Assembly: GCA_029267995.1 (NCBI GenBank)
Contig: JAJUHG010000005.1
Span: forward strand, 1-32,847
Direction of reading: 5' to 3'
Length of the DNA: 32,847 bases
Source of the DNA: Micrococcales bacterium
GTDB taxonomy: Bacteria > Actinomycetota > Actinomycetes > Actinomycetales > Cellulomonadaceae
Below are positions 8,514 to 15,397 of this stretch, in pieces. Below the pieces are notes generated by a model. It was not told where the DNA came from. It ran no database searches and saw only the letters and a program-made list of their open reading frames with translations. Positions within the stretch are counted from its first letter, which is position 1. Every line of letters starts with the position of its first letter. The translations under genes were made by a program, and so were the position numbers.

Positions 8514-9137
8514 TCAGCCCTCGGTGTGCACGACGGGCACGGCGCCCGCGATCGTGATCTCGGCGAGCGTGCGGACGAGCTCGGTCGTCGAGACGACACC
8601 CCACACGTGGCCCGCGATCAGGACGTCGTCGAGCCGATGGCGTACCGGACGACCCATCGCGACGCGGACGACGTCGACGAGCGGGGTACGGGGCGCGACG
8701 CACAGCGGCGACCAGTCCGTGATGTCACCCACCGGGCGCCGGGCGAGAAGCGCACGGCCATAGCCGAGCGTGCCCGCGCTCACGAGGTGGAAACGCTCGC
8801 GAGAGACGATCCCGATCCGTTCGGGGACCGAGGTGTCCACGACCGCGACCGAGGAGACGAGCTCGGCGGCGAACAGATCGGCGAGGCGTGGACACGGCAT
8901 CGTCGCGTCGACGACCTCGACGTCACGTCCGAGCCTGGCGACAGGGAGGAACGGGTCGAGCGTCTGCGGCCCACGCTCGGTGCGCAGAGGTCGGGTGAGC
9001 TGAGGGGCGATGGTCTCGATGATCACGAGCAGATCGTGGCCCGGGAGCGCACCGCCCTGCACGACGACGTGCCCCGTCTTGCCCGGTCCTCGGGCGATGT
9101 TCGCGAGACGTTCAGGCTCAGGTCCTTCGGAAGCCAC
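8514..9137 (-). CDS. Small protein with CBS-like repeat
   Basis: This is a soluble protein of about 207 residues without a signal peptide or membrane segment. Residues about 82-185 resemble a tandem CBS pair: ADLFAAELVSSVAVVDTSVP with GIVSRERF, then a second half with PLVDVVRVAMGRPVRHRLDD and WGVVSTTELV. Related CBS regions sit in front of GGDEF/EAL domains in signalling proteins, but no such domain follows here, so its output is unknown. The first 25 residues look unusual and the GTG at 9137 has no well-spaced ribosome binding site; a later GTG is possible. The annotated start overlaps the SDR gene by 20 bp, which implies co-transcription and coupling. Confidence 0.62.
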   Translation of the reverse strand: MASEGPEPERLANIARGPGKTGHVVVQGGALPGHDLLVIIETIAPQLTRPLRTERGPQTLDPFLPVARLGRDVEVVDATMPCPRLADLFAAELVSSVAVVDTSVPERIGIVSRERFHLVSAGTLGYGRALLARRPVGDITDWSPLCVAPRTPLVDVVRVAMGRPVRHRLDDVLIAGHVWGVVSTTELVRTLAEITIAGAVPVVHTEG

Positions 9138-9924
9138 CCTCGGTCGAGACGACCTGGCCGACGACCCACCGCCCCTCGTCGCTCACGAGCCATGCGACGA
9201 GCCGCGCGGGGTCGTCAGGCTCGCCGAAGCGTCCCCCGGGGAAGCGCGCGAGCACCTCGCGCAGGACCTCCGACGGCCGGTCGCGCGTCTCCTCGTCGAG
9301 GTAGCCCGTGTTGACGGGTCCGGGGTTGACGGTGTTGAGCAGGATGCCGCGCTTGGCGAGGCAGTCCGCGACCGAGGGCGTCACGCCCGCGAGCGCAGCC
9401 TTCGAGGTCGCATAGGCGATCTCGCCAGGCATCGGGCCCGCGACCTGCCCCGAGGTGAACCACACGACCCGTCCGCCCTCGCGGCCGTCATGCTGGGCGG
9501 CGAAGGCCTGCGTCGCGAGCAGCGTCGACCGTGTGTTGACGCGCCAGTGCGCGTCGAGCATCGCGGGGGACTGGACGTCGAGCGGCCCGTCCCCGCCCGA
9601 GCGCGCGTGGTTGCACACGAGGATGTCGAGGTGCCCGAGCGCGGCGCGGGCCTCCACGACGAGACGCGGGGCGCCGTCGTCGTCGGCAAGGTCGATGCTG
9701 CCCGAGGCGAGCCGCGCGCCGCTCGTCAGCCTGCCGCGAAGCTCGGCGAGCACGTCGTCGACCGAGTCGGCACCCCACGGCTGCTCGGCGTCGTGCGGGG
9801 CGAAGTGGTGGACGAAGAGGTTCGCGCCCATCGCCGCGAGACGTGCGGCGACCGCGAAACCGATGCCGCGGCGACGGCTCGCGCCGGTGACGACGGCGGT
9901 GCGGCCGGCGAGGGGAGATGACAT
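9118..9924 (-). CDS. SDR-family NAD(P)-dependent oxidoreductase
   Basis: This classical short-chain dehydrogenase/reductase has 268 residues and resembles 3-oxoacyl-ACP reductases; its substrate is unknown. The cofactor motif is TGASRRRGIG at about 13-22, the longer-spaced variant. NHARSG stands where NNAG is usual, the catalytic Ser is in WFTSGQ, and Tyr/Lys are in YATSK (about 157-161). NPGPVNTGY follows as in the family, and the C-terminus VVSTEGGFRRT is typical. The ATG at 9924 fits the fold and is preceded 6 nt upstream by TACCGT, without a Shine-Dalgarno, so it looks leaderless. It is transcribed leftward and overlaps the downstream CBS-like gene; the divergent DUF2975/XRE operon starts 130 bp away. 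Confidence 0.92.
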   Translation of the reverse strand: MSSPLAGRTAVVTGASRRRGIGFAVAARLAAMGANLFVHHFAPHDAEQPWGADSVDDVLAELRGRLTSGARLASGSIDLADDDGAPRLVVEARAALGHLDILVCNHARSGGDGPLDVQSPAMLDAHWRVNTRSTLLATQAFAAQHDGREGGRVVWFTSGQVAGPMPGEIAYATSKAALAGVTPSVADCLAKRGILLNTVNPGPVNTGYLDEETRDRPSEVLREVLARFPGGRFGEPDDPARLVAWLVSDEGRWVVGQVVSTEGGFRRT

Positions 9925-9930
9925 GCCCCG

Positions 9931-9936
9931 ACGGTA
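9931..9936 (-). promoter_or_regulatory. -10 box of a leaderless SDR transcript
   Basis: TACCGT (read leftward) ends 6 nt before the SDR ATG. With no ribosome binding site visible, transcription beginning at the start codon is the simplest reading. Confidence 0.5.
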
Positions 9937-9989
9937 GGGGGCCGCACCGGCGCACGCGAGGAGAATCTGAGGGTCACCACTGCGTGGTA

Positions 9990-10040
9990 TTGACAATCGA
10001 TAGGTTCGCATCGATTATCGATGCGTTCGTATCGATTGTC
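9990..10040 (+). promoter_or_regulatory. Promoter embedded in a four-site symmetric ATCGAT operator
   Basis: A good promoter, TTGACA (9990-9995), 17-bp spacer, GATTAT (10013-10018), lies inside a dyad centred on 10016. The outer arms GACAATCGATA (9992-10002) and TATCGATTGTC (10030-10040) are perfect complements. The inner arms GCATCGAT (10008-10015) and ATCGATGC (10017-10024) are perfect too. Four ATCGAT cores begin at 9996, 10010, 10017 and 10031 (steps of 14, 7 and 14). The likely ligand is the XRE protein encoded at 10531-10764, giving autorepression. The array also lies upstream of the divergent SDR gene. Confidence 0.8.
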
Positions 10041-10054
10041 GACTTGGAGGCGTG

Positions 10055-10531
10055 ATGCACTCCCGCACGATCCTGGCCCTGCGCGCCGCACTCGCCGCGG
10101 TGCTCGCCGGAACCCTCGTCACGCAAGGGCTCGTGATCCCCCTGCTCGCCGCCGAGACCGCGCGCGATTACCCCGAGGTTGCCTCCCTGCGCTGGCCCTA
10201 CACGGTCCTCGCGATCGCCGTGGTCGTGTGCGTCCAGGTCGCGATCGTGTGCATCTGGCGCCTGCTCGGCTTCGTGCGCAGCGGGACGATCTTCTCACCG
10301 CGCGCCTTCGTCTGGGTCGACCGCATCACGTGGGCGGTCCTCGTCGCGGTCGCGATCCTCACGGGCATGTTCGTGCACCTGTCGGCCATCCACGCGATGC
10401 CCCCCGCGGTGTTCTTGTTCCTCACGGGCGGGATCGTGTGCGGGCTCGCGCTCGCGCTCCTCATGGCTGTCATGCGCGCCCTGCTCGTGCGCGCGACGCA
10501 GCTCGAGGAAGACCTCAAGGAGGTCATCTGA
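10055..10531 (+). CDS. DUF2975 four-helix membrane protein
   Basis: This integral membrane protein of 158 residues has four predicted helices, at about 6-31, 48-70, 93-113 and 118-142, and a charged C-terminal tail (LEEDLKEVI). A conserved-looking FVRSGTIFSPRAF loop follows helix 2, as in DUF2975 proteins. The family is usually encoded with a small YozG-like XRE regulator, as here; the pair is thought to form a membrane-linked regulatory unit, but the mechanism is not established. The ATG at 10055 is preferred over the adjacent GTG at 10052 because GGAGG ends 4 nt before it. Its stop overlaps the next gene's ATG by one base. Confidence 0.9.
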   Translation: MHSRTILALRAALAAVLAGTLVTQGLVIPLLAAETARDYPEVASLRWPYTVLAIAVVVCVQVAIVCIWRLLGFVRSGTIFSPRAFVWVDRITWAVLVAVAILTGMFVHLSAIHAMPPAVFLFLTGGIVCGLALALLMAVMRALLVRATQLEEDLKEVI

Positions 10532-10764
10532 TGGCGATCGTGGTGAACCTCGACGTCGAGCTCGCGCGCCGCAAGATGACCGTGACCGAGCTCGCCGAGG
10601 CCGTGGGCATCACCGTCGCGAACATCTCGGTGCTCAAGAACGGGCGAGCCAAGGCCATCCGCTTCTCGACGCTCGAGGCGATCTGCCGCGTGCTCGAGTG
10701 CCAGCCGGGCGACATCCTCGAGTACGTGCCTGACGAGGAAGGACAGGGCGGGGATCGCCCGTAG
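10531..10764 (+). CDS. Small XRE-family HTH regulator (YozG-like)
   Basis: This 77-residue DNA-binding protein is essentially one Cro/CI-type helix-turn-helix domain. The recognition region is MTVTELAEAVGITVANISVL with KNGRAKAIRFSTLEAICRVL following, and it ends in CQPGDILEYVPDEE, the YozG-family signature. It probably represses its own operon through the ATCGAT array at 9990-10040. Its ATG overlaps the DUF2975 stop (TGATG), so the two proteins are translationally coupled. A strong terminator follows. Confidence 0.93.
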   Translation: MAIVVNLDVELARRKMTVTELAEAVGITVANISVLKNGRAKAIRFSTLEAICRVLECQPGDILEYVPDEEGQGGDRP

Positions 10765-10767
10765 AGG

Positions 10768-10830
10768 CGGTCCGGCCCCTCGCCAGAACGGGGCGGACCG
10801 TCCGAGCGACACGCGCTCGGACGGTCCGCC
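10768..10830. terminator. Strong bidirectional terminator with an alternative stem
   Basis: The main hairpin is a perfect 17-bp stem, 10792-10808 with 10814-10830, around loop ACACG. It lies between the XRE gene and the convergent collagen-like pseudogene. A second stem overlaps it: CGGTCCG...CCCC (10768-10779) can pair with GGGGCGGACCG (10790-10800) with one bulged G. Because 10792-10800 is shared, the two structures exclude each other. Confidence 0.85.
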
Positions 10831-10847
10831 GGGTCAGGACGGCGAGC

Positions 10848-11545
10848 TCAGCCCGTCACCGAGGCGCACTGGGCGAAGGCCGTCACACCGATGCTGGACG
10901 CGCCGTTGTTGCGCACGGTGACGCGCCACTGCCACTTGTCCCCGCTCTGGACGGCGCGGTTCTCGCCGATGAGGAAGTCGGTCGCCGGGCCATGCGGACC
11001 TGCGTAGCCACCGCCGAGTGCCACGGTCTCGTCGGGGCACCATACGAAGGCGGACGCCGTACTGCCCGCCGGCACGGACACCGTCGTGCCGGTCACCATC
11101 TCGAAGTTCGAGAGACCGGCCGTCCCCTGGAGGCCTTGCGAACCCTGCGGCCCCTGCGGTCCGGCCGGGCCCCGGTCCCCCTTCGGGCCCTGAGCACCCT
11201 GGAGCGCGGCCCGGGTCTTCGGGGAGAGTCGATCGTGCCGTTCTTGATCTTCGCGTTGGTCACGGCACCGTTCTTGATCTTGCTCGCCGTGACGGCGCCC
11301 TTCTTGATCTTGCTCGCGGTCACCGCTCCCTTGCGGATCTTCTTGGAGGTGACGGCGTTGTTGCGGATCTTCTTCGTGGTCACCGCGTTGTTGCGCAGCG
11401 CGCTCGAGGTCACAGAGCTCGAGGCGAGGCGCTTCTCGGTCGCCGTGGTCGCAGCGACCGCCGAGGTCATGGACGTCGCCACGGCCAGGGCGAGGATGGA
11501 GATGACGAGGGAGGCGGGACTCATGGCCCGCGTGAGCTTGGTCAT
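10848..11545 (-). pseudogene. Collagen-like repeat surface protein, frameshifted
   Basis: The N-terminal frame begins at the ATG at 11545 (MTKLTRAMSPASLVISILAL), with one hydrophobic signal/anchor segment and then five 10-residue repeats of the form KIKxGAVTxx. After KIKNGTID (near 11228) the frame shifts. The continuing family sequence is in another frame: LSPKTRAALQGAQGPKGDRG, more Gly-X-Y triplets, then a domain with FVWCPDETVALGGGYAG, ending at 10848. Compared with the intact paralogue at 14151-14870, about 10 nt encoding IAK are missing at the break. Translation as it stands gives a scrambled tail ending at 11093. This is either a real inactivating deletion or a sequencing error. The native protein would be a secreted or anchored surface protein of unknown function. 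Confidence 0.85.
11240..11400 (-). repeat. 30-bp coding repeats (about five) in the collagen-like pseudogene
   Basis: Imperfect 30-bp units encode 10-residue repeats such as NNAVTTKKIR, KGAVTASKIK and NGAVTNAKIK. They are in-frame tandem coding repeats, not spacer-separated. Confidence 0.8.
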
Positions 11546-11605
11546 GGCGCCCGCCCGTAGCCTGGAACTCGACGCAATCGGACAGAATCGTCCGTTCTTC
11601 ACCCG
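11546..11605 (-). promoter_or_regulatory. Upstream region shared with the second collagen-like gene (copy 1)
   Basis: The 60 nt before the ATG align without gaps to the 60 nt before the intact paralogue (14871-14930). Shared blocks include CGGGTGAA, CGGA, CTG.CC and GTTCCA.G.TAC. Likely promoter/leader elements are conserved in place, although the exact boxes cannot be assigned. Confidence 0.45.
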
Positions 11606-11649
11606 CCCGGATCGTGTTTCACCCCCTGACCTGGCGGAACAGCGCACCA

Positions 11650-12615
11650 CTAGCGCGCGAGAGCCTCGTCGAGGTCGGTCACCTCGAACTCGAAGCCCGC
11701 ATCGAGGAGACGACGCGGGGCGACCCAGCGTGACTTGAGCAGCAGCTCGGACTCGTTGCGCAGCACGAGCATCCCGATCTCGAGCAGCCAGCGCGGCGCA
11801 GGCAGCCCGAACGGTACGCCGACCCGACGGCGCAGCGCGGCCATGAGCATGCGGTTGTCGCTCGCGGCTGGCGCCGCGACGTTGACCGGGCCGCTGAGGT
11901 TCTCGTGCTCACGCACGAACCGCACGGCGCGCACGACGTCGTCGACGTGAACCCACGAGAACTTCTGCCGCCCGTGCGTGCGGTGCCGAGGCACCCGTCC
12001 GTCCCCGCTCGGGTTCTCCCCGATGCCCCGGTAGCGCCGGTGGTCGAACCACCACCCGTCGAGCTGCGGCCCGCCGAGGCCGAGCCGGGCCGCCGTGAGG
12101 AGCTGCCGCTGCGCGGGCCCGTCACCGAGCACGATCGCCATGCGCAGCGCGACCCGCCGCGTCACGGGCAGCTCGCCCGCGAAGAGCTCGGCCTCCCACG
12201 CGCGGGCGACGTCGACCGAGAAGCCCGTGCCGAGCTCGCCGTCGTCCTCGCCCTGGGGACGGTCCATCGCGTGACGGTAGATCGTCCCCGTGCTCGCGTT
12301 GATCCAGAGCGGCGGCGGGGTGTGCGCCGCGCCGATCGCCGCGCGCAGGGCCCGGGTCGTCGCGACGCGCGAGCGCAGGATCTCCGCACGGTTCGCCTCG
12401 GTGTAACGGCACCCGACGCTCTTGCCCGCGAGGTTGACCACGAGCGAGGCGCCGTCGACCGCCCGCGCGAGCGCGACGTCGTCGTCCCACGTGACGTCCC
12501 CGCCCGAGCGCGAGACCGTGCGTACGTGCAGGCCGTCGGCGGCGAGCGCCCGGGTGATCGCGCGCCCGAGAAAGCCGGACGCGCCCGCGACGACGGCTGT
12601 GGGCTGGGCAGGCAC
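11650..12615 (-). CDS. TIGR01777-family epimerase-like protein (SDR fold)
   Basis: This extended SDR protein has 321 residues. The N-terminal nucleotide-binding motif is VVAGASGFLGRAI (about 8-20). Further family marks are NLAGKSVGCRYTEANRAEIL (about 61-80), INASTGTIYRH (about 109-119) and FSWVHVDDVVRAV (about 219-231). The C-terminal DUF1731 part ends with SRWVAPRRLLDAGFEFEVTD. The family includes E. coli YfcH and has no firm biochemical role. The GTG start is 9 nt from the MFS stop; TAGGGT, which overlaps that stop codon, ends 6 nt upstream, so the gene may also be transcribed on its own as a leaderless message. Confidence 0.93.
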   Translation of the reverse strand: MPAQPTAVVAGASGFLGRAITRALAADGLHVRTVSRSGGDVTWDDDVALARAVDGASLVVNLAGKSVGCRYTEANRAEILRSRVATTRALRAAIGAAHTPPPLWINASTGTIYRHAMDRPQGEDDGELGTGFSVDVARAWEAELFAGELPVTRRVALRMAIVLGDGPAQRQLLTAARLGLGGPQLDGWWFDHRRYRGIGENPSGDGRVPRHRTHGRQKFSWVHVDDVVRAVRFVREHENLSGPVNVAAPAASDNRMLMAALRRRVGVPFGLPAPRWLLEIGMLVLRNESELLLKSRWVAPRRLLDAGFEFEVTDLDEALAR

Positions 12616-12621
12616 GCCCCC

Positions 12622-12627
12622 ACCCTA
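12622..12627 (-). promoter_or_regulatory. -10-like box overlapping the MFS stop codon
   Basis: TAGGGT read leftward; its TAG is the stop codon of the MFS gene, and it lies 6 nt before the GTG of the TIGR01777 gene. A leaderless internal promoter is suggested by the spacing repeated elsewhere in the window. Confidence 0.4.
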
Positions 12628-13941
12628 GGGGCGCGGGCGCCAGTAACGGCGCAGCACCTCGCGCACCGGCGGGACGACGACGCCCCGCGCGGCCAGATCC
12701 ATGCGCGTGAGGTTGCGCGTACGCACCACCCCGAGCAACCCGACGAGCCACGGCAGGCCGAGCGCCGCGAACGCGACGCGGTAGTCCTCGAGCGAGTACC
12801 GCACAGCCCCCGGCGCCGCGACGATCTCGAGCACGAGGCCCACGAGCAGGACACCGATCACGGTCGAGGCGAAACCACCGACGTTGACGTAGCCCGAGGC
12901 GACGCCGAGCCGCGAGCTCGGCGTCCAGGACCGCGCGAAGTCGAGGCCGACGAGCGAGACGGGACCGCCGGCGCCCAGCACGACGCAGAACACGGCGAGC
13001 TGCCAGAACGGACGCGGCGTGCTGAAGGACAACAGGACGATCCACGCGATCGCCGTCGCGGACGCTGAAGCGAGGACGATCCAGCTCCGCCGCAGCGGGT
13101 GACGCCCCGTGAGCACGCCCGTGACGGGACCCGAGGCCATGGCCGACAGGGTCAGCACGACAAGCAGCGCCGACGCACCGGCCGGGCTCTGTCCCTGCGC
13201 CGCAACGAAGAACGGCACGCCCCACAGCAAGGTGATCACGTTGGCCGAGAAGGGCGTGAGGAAGTGGCTCCAGAAGCCGAGCCGGGTCCCCGCGACGGCA
13301 GTCGCGGCGCGCAGTGCGACCCAGAGCCGGTCAGGAGGCAGCTCTGGGGGGCGCTCGGTGGCCGTCGGCATCGCGATCCGCAGCGCGGCGACGACCGCGG
13401 CCACGAGGCCGACCACGGCGAGCGCACCGAACGCGGGCGTCCAACCGAGCTCGTGGAGGACCCACGCGACGGGTATCGCGGTCGCGAGCTGGCCGGCCTG
13501 GCCCACGAAGCCCGTCGCCTGCGTCAAGACGGGGACTCGGCGGGCCGGGAACCACGCGGCGATGAGGCGGGTGGCGGAGATGAACACGGGGGCGTCCCCG
13601 GCGCCGAGCAACACCCGAGCGGCCAGCGCGAGCACGAAGCTGTCCGTGAGAGCCATGGCCGCCTGGCCGAGCGCCATGAGGAGTGAACCGGCGACCATGA
13701 CGTGCATCGGGCCGAAGCGGTCGAGGAAGTGTCCGGCGGGGATCTGCATCGCGGCGTAGACCGCGATCTGGGTCACCGAAAGGAGCGCGAGACCCGTCGC
13801 GTGCGTGTCGAACCGGTCCAGGGCTTCGACCCCGGCGACACCGAGCGCCGTGCGGTGCACCAGGGCGGTGAAGTAGACGAGCAGCGCGGCGGCGTAGACC
13901 GCGACCGCCGATCGCCCCGCGCGGCGCGAAGGGTGGTTCAC
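12625..13941 (-). CDS. MFS transporter (NarK/OPA-like, 12 TM)
   Basis: This 438-residue major facilitator protein has about 12 membrane segments. The signature loop between TM2 and TM3 is AGHFLDRFGPMHVMVAGSLL (about 69-88). Residues 112-132 (LLGAGDAPVFISATRLIAAW) resemble the motif of MFS anion/sugar-phosphate or glucarate-type carriers. A second signature-like loop, TGVLTGRHPLRRSW, lies in the C-half. The substrate is not predictable. The GTG start has no Shine-Dalgarno; TAGACT lies 6 nt upstream, pointing to a leaderless mRNA. It is followed closely by the TIGR01777 gene, and the two probably share a transcript. Confidence 0.92.
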   Translation of the reverse strand: MNHPSRRAGRSAVAVYAAALLVYFTALVHRTALGVAGVEALDRFDTHATGLALLSVTQIAVYAAMQIPAGHFLDRFGPMHVMVAGSLLMALGQAAMALTDSFVLALAARVLLGAGDAPVFISATRLIAAWFPARRVPVLTQATGFVGQAGQLATAIPVAWVLHELGWTPAFGALAVVGLVAAVVAALRIAMPTATERPPELPPDRLWVALRAATAVAGTRLGFWSHFLTPFSANVITLLWGVPFFVAAQGQSPAGASALLVVLTLSAMASGPVTGVLTGRHPLRRSWIVLASASATAIAWIVLLSFSTPRPFWQLAVFCVVLGAGGPVSLVGLDFARSWTPSSRLGVASGYVNVGGFASTVIGVLLVGLVLEIVAAPGAVRYSLEDYRVAFAALGLPWLVGLLGVVRTRNLTRMDLAARGVVVPPVREVLRRYWRPRP

Positions 13942-13947
13942 GCACCG

Positions 13948-13953
13948 AGTCTA
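13948..13953 (-). promoter_or_regulatory. -10 box of a leaderless MFS transcript
   Basis: TAGACT ends 6 nt before the GTG start at 13941. It is the same hexamer and nearly the same spacing as in front of ychF. Confidence 0.5.
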
Positions 13954-14065
13954 GGCTCGGCCCCCCAGACGGGTGCCAGCCCTCTGCCGGCGGGATCGTG
14001 GCGATGCACACGGCCGTGAGACAGCTGTCCGGTCTCAGCTCGCCAGGGGTTAGGTCGCCGACGAC

Positions 14066-14101
14066 GGCGCCTCCGTCCCGACTGAGCCGGACGGAGACGC
14101 C
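14066..14101 (-). terminator. Terminator of the intact collagen-like gene
   Basis: GGCGCCTCCGTC (14066-14077) pairs with GACGGAGACGCC (14090-14101), 12 bp with one mismatch and a 12-nt loop. It lies 50 nt beyond the stop at 14151. A smaller stem, GGCTCC/GGAGCC (14105-14124), adjoins it. The rest of 13954-14150 shows nothing else I recognise. Confidence 0.65.
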
Positions 14102-14150
14102 GATGGCTCCTGCACGTCGGAGCCTCGTCGTCGATGAGGGCGTGCGCCCC

Positions 14151-14870
14151 TCAGTCCACGTCCGCCACGCACAACGCGTACATGGTCACGTTCGCGGCGC
14201 TCGCCTGGTGGCTCAGCACATGGATGCGCCACCCCGAGCTGCCGGCACTCTGCGAGGGCCGGCTCTGACTGACAGTGAATCCGTCGCCGGAGACGTTCGG
14301 CGGGATGTTCCAGCCACCGCCGATCGCAACCGTGCCGGCCGGGCACAGGATCGTGAAGCTGGCCGAGCCCTCACCGGGCAGCGATCCGACACTCTCCTGG
14401 ATCACCTGGAGGCCAGAGACCAAGGATGCTCCTGCGTCACCCTTGGGACCCTGCGGGCCGACAGGGCCGGTATCGCCCTTCGGGCCCTTGGCACCCCTGA
14501 GCGTGGCGATCGTCTTGGGCGAGAGCTTAGCGATGTCGATCGTGCCGTTGCGGATCTTCGCGTTGGTCACCGCGCCCGCCTTGATCTTCTTCGCGGTCAC
14601 GGCGCCCTTACGGATCTTCTTCGCGGTCACGGCGTTCTTGCGGATCTTCGACGACGTCACGGCGTTCTTGCGAATCTTCGACGTGGTCACTTCGTTCTTG
14701 CGAATCTTCGCCGCGGTCACGAGTGAACTCGCGGTCGCGGTGGTCGAGGAGAGGCGCTTCTCGGTGGCGGTCGTGGCGGCGACGGCCGAGGTCATGGACG
14801 TCGCGACGGCGAGCGCCAGGATGGATATGACGAGGGATGCGGGACTCATCGCCCGGGTCAGCTTGTTCAT
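14151..14870 (-). CDS. Collagen-like repeat surface protein
   Basis: This 239-residue protein is probably exported. An N-terminal hydrophobic segment (about 10-32, SLVISILALAVATSMTSAVA) acts as signal or anchor. It is followed at about 50-115 by six to seven 10-residue repeats of pattern KIRKNAVTxx. A short collagen-like stretch of about eight Gly-X-Y triplets follows (GAKGPKGDTGPVGPQGPKGD). The C-terminal domain of about 100 residues has two Cys and a CPAGTVAIGGGWN motif. The repeat plus Gly-X-Y plus small C-domain plan is seen in many actinobacterial surface proteins of unknown function. A frameshifted paralogue lies 2.6 kb away (10848-11545). The ATG lacks a clear ribosome binding site; the two paralogues share their upstream 60 nt. 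Confidence 0.88.
   Translation of the reverse strand: MNKLTRAMSPASLVISILALAVATSMTSAVAATTATEKRLSSTTATASSLVTAAKIRKNEVTTSKIRKNAVTSSKIRKNAVTAKKIRKGAVTAKKIKAGAVTNAKIRNGTIDIAKLSPKTIATLRGAKGPKGDTGPVGPQGPKGDAGASLVSGLQVIQESVGSLPGEGSASFTILCPAGTVAIGGGWNIPPNVSGDGFTVSQSRPSQSAGSSGWRIHVLSHQASAANVTMYALCVADVD
14541..14720 (-). repeat. 30-bp coding repeats (about six) in the collagen-like gene
   Basis: Tandem imperfect 30-bp units, each containing a CGGATCTTC-like block and a GGTCAC block on the + strand. They encode the KIRKNAVTxx repeats. Confidence 0.85.
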
Positions 14871-14930
14871 GAGGCGCGACGGTATCGTGGAACGTGACAG
14901 AAATGGTCAGTTAAATCCGCTTTTCACCCG
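14871..14930 (-). promoter_or_regulatory. Upstream region shared with the first collagen-like gene (copy 2)
   Basis: An ungapped 60-nt alignment with 11546-11605. The distal CGGGTGAA block overlaps the stop codon of the upstream GNAT gene, which fits a regulatory element under constraint better than leftover coding sequence. Confidence 0.45.
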
Positions 14931-15397
14931 CTCGCGTTCTCGAGTCGCTTCTCGAGACGCTCGTCCGTCTCGGTCGCCTCGTGCTCGCCGTCGGCGTCGA
15001 CGTAGGTGTAGGTCGTCGTCGTGAGCTCGCCCGTGCCGCGGTAGCCGAGCCGCTCGTAGAGGCGACGTGCCGCGAGGTTCTCCGCGCCCACCCCGATGCT
15101 GAGGGTGCCGGCCTCGGCGCTCGCCTCTTCGGCGGCGCGGATGACCGCCGTGCCGACCCCCCGACCGCGGTAGGCGTCGACGACGTGGAGGTTGCGCAGC
15201 TCCCGGCGCCCGGCGAGCACGACTTCGCCGGACCCCACCGGTACGCCGTCTTGCCAGGCGACGAGGAACAGCGACTCCCCGCGTTCCTGGCGCGCGAACA
15301 GCCGCTCAGCGACGCGAGCACCGGGCGGCTCCGTCGCCGTGATCGACTCGACGTCGCCCGCTTCACAACGCCGCACGGCGACGGGGTCGTCGTTCAC
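14924..15397 (-). CDS. GNAT-family N-acetyltransferase
   Basis: This soluble acyl-CoA-dependent acetyltransferase of 157 residues has an unknown acceptor. The acetyl-CoA pyrophosphate loop is present as RGRGVGTAVIRAA (about 76-88), preceded by the LRNLHVVDAYR strand and followed by LAARRLYERLGYRGTGEL, typical of the fold. The GTG start overlaps the stop of the upstream reductase pseudogene by 4 nt (GTGA), so translation would be coupled to it. The gene appears intact although its partner is damaged. Confidence 0.9.
   Translation of the reverse strand: MNDDPVAVRRCEAGDVESITATEPPGARVAERLFARQERGESLFLVAWQDGVPVGSGEVVLAGRRELRNLHVVDAYRGRGVGTAVIRAAEEASAEAGTLSIGVGAENLAARRLYERLGYRGTGELTTTTYTYVDADGEHEATETDERLEKRLENASG

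Noticed and set aside
11240-11400. Regular 30-bp repeats considered as a CRISPR array
   Set aside because: The units are contiguous, have no spacers, and encode an in-frame 10-residue protein repeat; the same applies to 14541-14720.
13942-14150. A possible small gene in the 209-bp gap between the MFS and collagen-like genes
   Set aside because: Open frames there show no family features or start signals; the region contains the MFS -10 box and a terminator hairpin.
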